This document shows, one piece after another, positions 58,493-64,000 of a stretch of 64,000 nt of DNA. Source of the DNA: a virus. Under the pieces are notes generated by a model. The model saw only the letters and a list, made by a program, of their open reading frames with translations, ran no database searches and had not been told where the DNA came from. The first letter of the stretch is position 1. The number at the start of each line of letters is the position of its first letter. The stretch is taken from positions 1 to 64,000 of the IMG/VR virus record IMGVR_UViG_3300032331_003094; one strand, written 5' to 3'. Both the position numbers and the translations under genes were made by a program.

Positions 58493-58753
58493 CTATTCTT
58501 TTTTTGGTAACTCTGGGTTTCCTAATTGCTCGCCTTCTACTACCACATTGTTAAAACAAAACATGTCTTGAACTAAACCACGAATGATTCCCTGACGTTG
58601 TGTTGCAATGGTCGCCAACAAAGTTGCCATCTCTTGCAACTGACTAACTGAATTACATTCTTTAATGGATCGATTTATTTTCTCTTGCCAAAACTTATCA
58701 TCGAGCGTTGGTTCGATTTGAAACTTGGTAAGTGGAACGTATTTGATTTCCAT
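58493..58753 (-). CDS. Small leftward protein in the rightward arm (86 aa)
   Basis: Only minus-strand gene in the right arm with credible sequence: MEIKYVPLTKFQIEPTLDDK then LATIATQRQGIIRGLVQDMF. It faces the terminator at 58419 and is divergent from the gene at 58832. No family recognised. Confidence 0.5.
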   Translation of the reverse strand: MEIKYVPLTKFQIEPTLDDKFWQEKINRSIKECNSVSQLQEMATLLATIATQRQGIIRGLVQDMFCFNNVVVEGEQLGNPELPKKE

Positions 58754-58831
58754 TTGTTTAAAACCGTTAACTTATTTTACTGTTACAGTCAAATCTTAAC
58801 TTGAATTTCACATTGTATTCACAAACACACT

Positions 58832-59032
58832 ATGGACAATGCTGAGAAGTCTGCGCTAAAAACAGGTGGCATCTTTGGTGCCATCACCGCCCTTGCAGTT
58901 GCTCCCTTTGCTACGCCTGTCATTTGGGCAGCTGTGGCATATGGAACCTACAGGGTTGCACGCAACGCCTATCGCAATGCTAAACTCGATGAGGCCCCCA
59001 GGGGCAAGCCGGATGACAACCTCTTTATCTGA
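58832..59032 (+). CDS. Small membrane protein (66 aa)
   Basis: Hydrophobic segment about residues 13-38 (GIFGAITALAVAPFATPVIW AAVAYG), then a basic amphipathic tail (RVARNAYRNAKLDEAPRGK). Possible membrane or holin-like role; unproven. Its stop lies in a small hairpin. Confidence 0.55.
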   Translation: MDNAEKSALKTGGIFGAITALAVAPFATPVIWAAVAYGTYRVARNAYRNAKLDEAPRGKPDDNLFI

Positions 59033-59036
59033 GGTT
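59018..59036 (+). promoter_or_regulatory. Hairpin with GTTAAAC, possible relative of the pseudoknot leaders
   Basis: AACCTC/GAGGTT closing loop TTTATCT, followed by AAACTTCCTCAACTCAAC. GAGG could instead pair with the downstream CCTC. It lacks the loop-to-tail pairing, so it is at best a derived form. Precedes the SWIM-type gene at 59069. Confidence 0.4.
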
Positions 59037-59068
59037 AAACTTCCTCAACTCAACTTAAAACAAAATCA

Positions 59069-60016
59069 ATGTCGAACCAAACGCAAACCAGTCTCACTAC
59101 AACGCAAGCTTCTATTTATTCTCGGACTAACATCCGCCGCGCCTTCTCGGACTTTGACGACACTGATGTCGCCGGTATTTATCTCCGAGATGATTCTTGC
59201 GTCGTGGCTTACCATCATGGTGGTGAACTTAGTTACCCACGGGAAGTAATCAAGACTGCTTTCCAGAACTATACTTATCGTCTCAAAGATTTCTTTTCGT
59301 ATCTTGGTCCCAATTATCGTGGCCCTAGTGTATGGCATAACAATGCTTACATTATGTTTAAGGGCTGGCACTACAACCACCAACTCGGACACCTGACTTC
59401 CAATGCCGTACTCCAAAAAGAATGGGCAGACAAGTTTATCCACCTCACAGACGCCAACAAACTCACAGCTTTACTGCAATCGGATCAAACCGATATTGGG
59501 CATCTGGTGGCGCCGGACGGGATTCGGATTCCGAACGGGCCCGTTGACTTGGAGTCTGACTTGGGGGATGAGACCACAAGCGTATCGCCCGTCAATACTG
59601 AACCTTATTGCTCATGTGGGTCCTTTCAGCGTCAGCTTCTTAATGTTTCAAGTTTTCAGGAGGAGATCCAAGGATTCAAACCCTGGTGCATCCACCTGAC
59701 TTGGTTTCATAAGTATCGGGAACTACTGGTTAAACGCGCCCAGGTGCGTAATGAAGCGCGGGGTGGTGCACCTATGAACTGTGTGGCATGGTGGTATGCA
59801 CCGCCATCTGATCACAGCAGTGACGGACGGTTTGTTTTGTTGTATACCAAGTATGGATCCATGGCTCCTCTTAGCCATTGGCGTACGTACAAACCTCAAG
59901 AAACCTTTACCCAACACAATGCATGGGATTTGTTTTTCAATATGATGGAAGCTGGTTACGTTCCGTTTCCTGGTAGTTCACTTCCACAACTTGCTAATGC
60001 AACCAAAAAGAAATGA
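59069..60016 (+). CDS. SWIM zinc-finger early protein (315 aa)
   Basis: PYCSCGSFQRQ then PWCIHLTWFHKYREL (about residues 186-221): CxC-xn-CxH, the SWIM arrangement. The N-terminal part (AFSDFDDTDVAGIYLRDDSC ... YHHGGELSYPREVIKTAF) and C-terminal part (WYAPPSDHSSDGRFVLLYTK) are beta-rich. SWIM modules bind DNA or protein. Leader is G-free without Shine-Dalgarno. Confidence 0.68.
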   Translation: MSNQTQTSLTTTQASIYSRTNIRRAFSDFDDTDVAGIYLRDDSCVVAYHHGGELSYPREVIKTAFQNYTYRLKDFFSYLGPNYRGPSVWHNNAYIMFKGWHYNHQLGHLTSNAVLQKEWADKFIHLTDANKLTALLQSDQTDIGHLVAPDGIRIPNGPVDLESDLGDETTSVSPVNTEPYCSCGSFQRQLLNVSSFQEEIQGFKPWCIHLTWFHKYRELLVKRAQVRNEARGGAPMNCVAWWYAPPSDHSSDGRFVLLYTKYGSMAPLSHWRTYKPQETFTQHNAWDLFFNMMEAGYVPFPGSSLPQLANATKKK

Positions 60017-60384
60017 CTAAGACACAACTATTTGTTATCGATCCTCACCCTGCCATTCCACCTTCTGATCAACTAAAAGAATGGGAAGACAAATGGTTTG
60101 ATGAGGCAGAACATCCTGATGTCCTGTTGATCCAAGCATTTCAAGCAGGCGCCGACCAGGAGCTGGAGGCGTGTTGTGAGTGGCTGGTTAGCGAAGGATG
60201 GTTCAAATACGAACACAAGGTTGTGGAAGATCTCCGCGCTGCCCGCCGCCCCACGCCGCCAAGTTTGAAGGAGCAGGCGCTGACTGCGCTTTACGCTATT
60301 GCAACAGGTGCTAATGACACTCGTGAGCAACACCAAGACTTCGACACCATCCGCCGCGCACTGGAGGCATTGCCCAATGACTGA
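60013..60384 (+). CDS. Cyanophage/Synechococcus-type protein (123 aa)
   Basis: MTKTQLFVIDPHPAIPPSDQ, acidic middle, then RAARRPTPPSLKEQALTALY. The last phrase recurs in proteins I associate with Synechococcus and its phages. Starts inside the previous stop. Function unknown. Confidence 0.6.
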   Translation: MTKTQLFVIDPHPAIPPSDQLKEWEDKWFDEAEHPDVLLIQAFQAGADQELEACCEWLVSEGWFKYEHKVVEDLRAARRPTPPSLKEQALTALYAIATGANDTREQHQDFDTIRRALEALPND

Positions 60385-60631
60385 CTTCCGCGCCCTGTGC
60401 GAAGAGCTTAACGGGCTACTGGAATACATTTCTGATATAAGTCCCCATCTTTGTGAAGACGAAATTAACAACCTGACAAACAGCGCACGCGCCGCCCTGG
60501 CTGAGCAGCCGGTAGGGCCCACGGATGAAGAGCTGTGGGAGGCATGGGGGTGTTTCGAGCACGAGCCTTTCAGCAAGGGGGACACCATTATGCAGTTGCG
60601 TGAGTTCCTTGCCCGCTGGGGGCAGTCATGA
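60377..60631 (+). CDS. Small early protein (84 aa)
   Basis: Starts 8 nt before the previous stop. MTDFRALCEELNGLLEYISD, then ARAALAEQPVGPTDEELWEA, a phrase that recurs in related small cyanophage proteins. Part of a chain of overlapping genes from 60013 to 61576. Confidence 0.58.
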   Translation: MTDFRALCEELNGLLEYISDISPHLCEDEINNLTNSARAALAEQPVGPTDEELWEAWGCFEHEPFSKGDTIMQLREFLARWGQS

Positions 60632-60822
60632 CTGATCTCTCCCCCGCCGCGCAGGCAGTGTTGGATGCTGCTGCTGACGTTTATTGGGACTGGTCCGACA
60701 TGTCGCCTGCGTCTTCCTCGACAATTGCCGCCGCTGTTCTGCGAGCTGTTGTACACGGTGATTACATTACCTCCGAGGCAATCCTCGCCATCGCCGCCGA
60801 GCTGGAGGAACTCGATGACTGA
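60628..60822 (+). CDS. LSPAAQAV-type paralogue (64 aa)
   Basis: MTDLSPAAQAVLDAAADVYW then ILAIAAELEELDD. Paralogue of the gene at 61162 (TNLSPAAQAVRDAF ... LLAIAAELEGAND). 4-nt overlap with the previous gene. Unknown function; typical of Synechococcus phage cassettes. Confidence 0.62.
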   Translation: MTDLSPAAQAVLDAAADVYWDWSDMSPASSSTIAAAVLRAVVHGDYITSEAILAIAAELEELDD

Positions 60823-60976
60823 CTCCCCCGCTTATGTAAATATACTTGTGCCTCCTGCCTACGCGGGGTGTTGGCAACTCACTGATACCTACCGCATTTC
60901 AGTAACTAAAAAACCCAACGCCTTTCACCGTTTTATGACAACTTTGTTACTTGGCTGGGAGTGGGTTGATGGCTGA
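60815..60976 (+). CDS. Small early protein (53 aa)
   Basis: MTDSPAYVNILVPPAYAGCW, then TYRISVTKKPNAFHRFMTTL and a Trp-rich end (LLLGWEWVDG). Overlaps both neighbours by 8 nt. No family recognised. Confidence 0.5.
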   Translation: MTDSPAYVNILVPPAYAGCWQLTDTYRISVTKKPNAFHRFMTTLLLGWEWVDG

Positions 60977-61169
60977 CCTAACTCCACGCCAGCAACTAAT
61001 TGAAGAACTCAACGAAAAACTTAGTGACGCTTTTCAGAGTGACTTTGAGCACGGTGTCAAAGCTCTTAACATTGCTGCTGCTGAAGAATTCCATCAAAAG
61101 TATCCAGCTTTAGTTGAAGTACTTGAGTGGATTGCATTTCTTTTTTACGAGGAACTTCCAATTGACTAA
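60969..61169 (+). CDS. Small early protein (66 aa)
   Basis: MADLTPRQQLIEELNEKLSD, helical, ending LEWIAFLFYEELPID. Overlaps the previous gene by 8 nt and the next by 8 nt. Unknown function. Confidence 0.52.
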   Translation: MADLTPRQQLIEELNEKLSDAFQSDFEHGVKALNIAAAEEFHQKYPALVEVLEWIAFLFYEELPID

Positions 61170-61380
61170 CCTCTCCCCCGCCGCGCAGGCGGTGCGTGAC
61201 GCATTTGACATTGCCAGTATTGATACTGCGATCTTTGGTGACCCAGACCGGCGCCTTGCTGCCGCTCTGCGAGCTGCTGCGGATCAACTTAGTTTTCAAC
61301 TTCCATTTGAAGATTCACGCTGTGTAGCAGTTCTTGATCTTCTCGCCATCGCCGCTGAGCTAGAGGGTGCTAATGACTAA
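61162..61380 (+). CDS. LSPAAQAV-type paralogue, TTG start (72 aa)
   Basis: The TTG start gives M-T-N-L-S-P-A-A-Q-A-V, which aligns with the paralogue at 60628; an upstream ATG would overlap the previous gene extensively. Middle part includes LAAALRAAADQLSFQLPF. Ends LLAIAAELEGAND. Confidence 0.58.
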   Translation: MTNLSPAAQAVRDAFDIASIDTAIFGDPDRRLAAALRAAADQLSFQLPFEDSRCVAVLDLLAIAAELEGAND

Positions 61381-61576
61381 AGTACTAATTCCATTTGACA
61401 AAATGACTATTACTTACACAGAAGAACAAGACGATGGTGCATGCATCACATTTAATTGGGATGAGACAGACCCTGATCTTGCTTATTGGACATCCATGTC
61501 AGAAGATGAACAGCGTAGTTTTGTGTTGACTTCTTTACGAGATAGTCTTAAAGAACAACTTGATGAAGCGTCCTAG
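61373..61576 (+). CDS. Small acidic early protein (67 aa)
   Basis: MTKVLIPFDKMTITYTEEQD then FNWDETDPDLAYWTSMSEDE. Acidic and beta/helical. Its stop codon is embedded in stem 1/loop of the next pseudoknot. Unknown function. Confidence 0.52.
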   Translation: MTKVLIPFDKMTITYTEEQDDGACITFNWDETDPDLAYWTSMSEDEQRSFVLTSLRDSLKEQLDEAS

Positions 61577-61594
61577 GAACGACGTTAAACTTCC
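61569..61594 (+). promoter_or_regulatory. Pseudoknot leader, copy 6
   Basis: Stem 1 CGTC/GACG (61569-61572, 61581-61584), loop CTAGGAAC, linker TTAAAC, stem 2 GGAA/TTCC (61576-61579, 61591-61594). Overlaps the previous stop codon. Then a G-free leader to ATG 61616. Confidence 0.72.
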
Positions 61595-61615
61595 CATCCA
61601 ACACAAAACAAACTC

Positions 61616-61741
61616 ATGTTTCATTTCATTGCATCTGTCGTTGTTCCTCAACTTACCAACACATTAAGGGACCTTGCCCTGGCAGCATGCGCAGCATTGC
61701 TGACATGGGCTATCAACAAAGTTCAATCCCAATTCATCTGA
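61616..61741 (+). CDS. Small amphipathic/membrane peptide (41 aa)
   Basis: MFHFIASVVVPQLTNTLRDL then ALAACAALLTWAINKVQSQF: one hydrophobic helix with a short N-terminus. It could be a holin-like or membrane-acting peptide. ATG 61616, stop TGA at 61739-61741. Confidence 0.5.
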   Translation: MFHFIASVVVPQLTNTLRDLALAACAALLTWAINKVQSQFI

Positions 61742-61746
61742 ACGCA

Positions 61747-62460
61747 ATGACTCAAATCACTCACGTCAAACTTCAAGACCTAAACGTCTTAAAGCTTTAC
61801 GAACACTATGGTGCCCTGGAACGCAGTCTTCCTCTTCTTACTCCTGAATCTCAAGAGCTGGCCAAAGCAGAACTTGAAACTTGCGCCAACATACGGTCTG
61901 AAAAAATTGATCGTATTTATTACGCCATGGCGTCACATGAAGATGCGTTGGCACGCATCAAACAAGAAGGGGAGCTGATCACCCAGGCTAAGCGGCACCA
62001 CGAATCTCAACTCAAGCAACTCAAAGGGTTGTTGAATTGGTTGCGGCGGTCTGCTCCGCTGCAAACCAACAAGATTACTGGCCGTAACTACGAGTTTGTT
62101 CTGGTCAAGAAGAAAGATCTTACTGTTGAGATCAGTTCCAATCTAGAAGATTGGGACGAGGGGGAACAAAACCAATTCTGCATCCAGCAGGAAACCACCA
62201 CCACAAAACAAACTGTGGTACGTTCTATGGATGGTACGGTTCTTGAAGAAAGGACTGAACCCAAAATTACAACCGAAACTCTTCCCTCTCTAAATGCCCT
62301 CCGCAATGCGTATCAAGCCGGTCAGCACCTCCCCAGCGGAGTCAAAATCTTCCAAGAGTACAGCATCCGTAGTAAACGTATCTACACCGACAAGCCATTG
62401 GATCTGGAAGCATCCGAATATTTCGGAAACGTTTTACCAGAAGTTGGAACCCCCGACTGA
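61747..62460 (+). CDS. Siphovirus Gp157-like protein (237 aa)
   Basis: A long coiled-coil/helix pair (YEHYGALERSLPLLTPESQE; KIDRIYYAMASHEDALARIK then LITQAKRHHESQLKQLKGLL) followed by a beta part (YEFVLVKKKDLTVEISSNLE). This is the layout of siphovirus Gp157, a phage-resistance-associated protein. Start at ATG 61747; the longer frame overlaps the 41-residue gene. Confidence 0.6.
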   Translation: MTQITHVKLQDLNVLKLYEHYGALERSLPLLTPESQELAKAELETCANIRSEKIDRIYYAMASHEDALARIKQEGELITQAKRHHESQLKQLKGLLNWLRRSAPLQTNKITGRNYEFVLVKKKDLTVEISSNLEDWDEGEQNQFCIQQETTTTKQTVVRSMDGTVLEERTEPKITTETLPSLNALRNAYQAGQHLPSGVKIFQEYSIRSKRIYTDKPLDLEASEYFGNVLPEVGTPD

Positions 62461-62482
62461 CCTGGAAGATGCACACATCCGC

Positions 62483-62701
62483 ATGAGTTGTCATCAACAT
62501 TCAATTGATGACTTCCAGCTGCAAATTGAGATGTGTGAAATTGAAATGTCCATGCTGTGCGATGGGGAGGCAGTGCTTCCCTATCAATCAGAAAAGATGG
62601 ATGAGCTGGAGCAAAAGAAACTAAAGCTTTTTGCTGGCAAACGGTTCCATCAGAATGCACGTCATGCGTACTGGTATTACACCGTTAAAGCGGAAAAATA
62701 A
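62483..62701 (+). CDS. Small early protein (72 aa)
   Basis: MSCHQHSIDDFQLQIEMCEI then KMDELEQKKLKLFAGKRFHQ. Helical, Cys-containing. A start further upstream (TTG/GTG) is possible. No family recognised. Confidence 0.5.
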   Translation: MSCHQHSIDDFQLQIEMCEIEMSMLCDGEAVLPYQSEKMDELEQKKLKLFAGKRFHQNARHAYWYYTVKAEK

Positions 62702-62731
62702 TTAACGTACAATAAAGAATAAGTACGTTAA
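62702..62731 (+). promoter_or_regulatory. Inverted repeat TTAACGTAC ... GTACGTTAA
   Basis: Perfect 9-bp inverted repeat with a 12-nt AT-rich centre, 8 nt before the ATG at 62740. Operator or leader hairpin. Confidence 0.5.
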
Positions 62732-62739
62732 CGGGTGTC

Positions 62740-63009
62740 ATGTCTGCTAAAGAAGATAAGCTGGTTGAAATACTGGCTGGCTTCACAGCAGATGGGACAC
62801 CCCTTTCTGCTATTACCGGTAGTAAAAAAGAATGGCAGGTGACCATCCTTACGGCTGCCATGCTTGCTAATGAGAACTTGGCATCAAGCATGCATGCGGA
62901 AGAAATGGTAGACGCTGCAATCAACTACAGCAACATCATCGAAGAACGGCTTGGTTATTACCAGCAGAATCAAGTTCATAACCTGGAGAGGTTAATGAAC
63001 AATGGATGA
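62740..63009 (+). CDS. Early protein (89 aa)
   Basis: MSAKEDKLVEILAGFTADGT then a helical C-terminus. Overlaps the DUF1003 gene by 8 nt. No family recognised. Confidence 0.55.
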   Translation: MSAKEDKLVEILAGFTADGTPLSAITGSKKEWQVTILTAAMLANENLASSMHAEEMVDAAINYSNIIEERLGYYQQNQVHNLERLMNNG

Positions 63010-63391
63010 CATGAGCTTTGGGCAGCGCGTTGCGGATCGCGTTGCTAGTACCGTTGGCTCTTGGCCTTTTATTATTGGTCAGTCATTGCTTCTTTGCTTT
63101 TGGATTACATGGAATACCCATGCACCAAAGCGATATAAATTTGATCCGGCACCATTTATCCTAATGAATTTGGTGTTGTCGACCCAGGCTGCATTTGCAA
63201 CTCCGTTGATTCTGATGTCGCAAAAACGACAATCAGAAATTGATCGGCAACGTGATATTGAAACGCATGCTCACGCCAGAAATACACTGGTTGGTACTGT
63301 GCAAATCATTGAAGAGTTGGAAGCATTAGAAGAAAAACTTCACATGATGGAATCTGAAATCAATATGGTTGAAGAGTTGAGGGACAATTAA
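63002..63391 (+). CDS. DUF1003 membrane protein (129 aa)
   Basis: SFGQRVADRVASTVGSWPFI then FDPAPFILMNLVLSTQAAF and SQKRQSEIDRQRDIETHAHA. The G-D/Q-R-V-A-D-x-V-A ... F-D-P-x-P-F-I-L-x-N-L-x-L-S pattern is DUF1003. Two transmembrane helices (about 20-38 and 53-76) then a cytoplasmic coiled coil. Confidence 0.82.
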   Translation: MDDMSFGQRVADRVASTVGSWPFIIGQSLLLCFWITWNTHAPKRYKFDPAPFILMNLVLSTQAAFATPLILMSQKRQSEIDRQRDIETHAHARNTLVGTVQIIEELEALEEKLHMMESEINMVEELRDN

Positions 63392-63426
63392 AACCTGCTA
63401 AGGTACTGAGGTCCTTCTGTATAAAA

Positions 63427-63624
63427 ATGGATCCAGTCATTGTGCCTAAGTTGACCGTATCATTTGCAGTAGACCTTGATCTTGAATACGATTCATACCA
63501 AGGTCGCACACCTAGTGATGTTGCCCTTGCCTTGCAAGACACGTTGGATGATTTGTTGTTTGAGGCAAGTCCTAACGTAGTTGGCGTCTACACCAGCATT
63601 ACTGCAATCAATAACAATGACTGA
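63427..63624 (+). CDS. Early protein (65 aa)
   Basis: VIVPKLTVSFAVDLDLEYDS then DVALALQDTLDDLLFEASPN. A beta-alpha-beta protein. 8-nt overlap with the next gene. No family recognised. Confidence 0.55.
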   Translation: MDPVIVPKLTVSFAVDLDLEYDSYQGRTPSDVALALQDTLDDLLFEASPNVVGVYTSITAINNND

Positions 63625-63913
63625 TCTATCTACGGAAGAACTGATTAAAAAACTTAATACAACCGGAGCTTTTGATACCGATTGGCTCAAGGATCAGCTT
63701 CAGAATTGGGATGTTGTTGAGCAACAAAAACGTGCTGATTTTATGGAGCACATCTACCAGTGCTATCAACCTGGTAACAGTTGCTATACCGGGTTATGGG
63801 AGCGGTTCTGCTTGACGGAAGCGGGTCCTTACTGCAGAGAAAAATATTTTGATATGCAGAAAGCCGTTCGTATGTTTGAAGAAGGAAAACTTCAGGCTGA
63901 ACCAATGGTTTGA
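63617..63913 (+). CDS. Early protein (98 aa)
   Basis: MTDLSTEELIKKLNTTGAFD then helical, Cys-containing (FMEHIYQCYQPGNSCYTGLW). Start at ATG 63617 by overlap and coding preference. No family recognised. Confidence 0.55.
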   Translation: MTDLSTEELIKKLNTTGAFDTDWLKDQLQNWDVVEQQKRADFMEHIYQCYQPGNSCYTGLWERFCLTEAGPYCREKYFDMQKAVRMFEEGKLQAEPMV

Positions 63914-63929
63914 TTTTGACCTATACTTG

Positions 63930-63964
63930 GGGGCACACCACGCAAGTGGGGTCGCCCCTTTTTT
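63930..63964 (+). terminator. Terminator-like hairpin
   Basis: GGGG/CCCC outer pairs and CCAC/GTGG inner stem with GCAA loop, then TTTTTT. A TATACT box lies at 63922-63927 just before it. Confidence 0.7.
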
Positions 63965-63965
63965 A

Positions 63966-64000
63966 ATGACTACTCAATTCCCAGAGGATCCCTTGACTCA
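63966..64000 (+). CDS. Start of a gene running off the window
   Basis: ATG at 63966 followed by 11 open codons (MTTQFPEDPLT). It lies directly after the terminator's T-run, so translation would need readthrough or an internal promoter. Low confidence. Confidence 0.3.
   Translation, partial: MTTQFPEDPLT

Noticed and set aside
60073-60756. 227-residue minus-strand frame opposite the 60 kb gene chain
   Set aside because: It lies opposite several overlapping rightward genes with clear family-like phrases; Ser/Arg/Cys-rich composition is typical of a shadow frame.
46261-61594. Pseudoknot leaders as preQ1 or glutamine (glnA/Downstream-peptide) riboswitches
   Set aside because: The conserved bases of those families that I know (for example the glnA-type GGACGGAAGUAGG) are absent, and the downstream genes are not in those pathways.

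Overview
The window reads as a large fragment of a double-stranded DNA cyanophage genome. The evidence is a full tailed-phage head module (large terminase, portal, scaffold-like protein, intron-split major capsid gene), an endolysin, a T7-like family A DNA polymerase, a phage SSB, and an NblA-like phycobilisome-degradation protein. NblA implies a host that carries phycobilisomes (a Synechococcus/Cyanobium-like or other freshwater or brackish cyanobacterium). Several small genes at 60-61 kb belong to cassettes I associate with Synechococcus and its phages. I see no RNA polymerase, contractile-tail genes or integrase, so host RNA polymerase is probably used. I cannot assign the phage to a named genus from sequence alone.

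Layout. 1-2.8 kb holds leftward tail-fibre genes. 2.8-6.6 kb is a mostly rightward accessory block (HTH protein, degenerate Dam-like methyltransferase, dCTP deaminase, DUF3310 protein). 6.6-42.7 kb is a long leftward late region: NblA, endolysin, a 1305-residue repeat protein, an HNH nuclease, a glycosyltransferase-methyltransferase fusion, a collagen-like fibre, tail/neck proteins, a permuted M23 peptidase, capsid-associated protein, major capsid, scaffold-like protein, portal, AbrB-like protein, terminase, then a run of Gln/Ala-rich probable internal virion proteins ending in a 989-residue protein. A short divergent region at 42.74-42.85 kb separates it from the rightward early/replication arm (42.8-64 kb), with dozens of small genes, a tRNA, PcfJ-like and Gp88-like proteins, DNA polymerase, SSB, a Gp157-like protein and a DUF1003 protein.

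The most unusual content is RNA. The right arm carries at least six copies of a compact H-type pseudoknot just upstream of genes. Both stems show compensatory changes, and each pseudoknot is followed by an unstructured G-poor leader without a Shine-Dalgarno sequence. There are also two copies of a 48-nt perfect tandem-hairpin leader, two copies of a covarying hairpin leader with loop TGCAAAC, and two three-way-junction folds at 47.4-47.6 kb. The pseudoknot-plus-unstructured-leader arrangement resembles the T4 gene 32 autoregulatory site, and one copy precedes the phage SSB gene. I infer a possible SSB-controlled regulon.

The major capsid gene is interrupted by two group I introns. One carries a LAGLIDADG endonuclease gene and has splice sites fixed by P1 and P10 pairings. 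The other has a clear catalytic core with an HNH gene on the opposite strand. The portal and scaffold frames overlap by about 600 nt.
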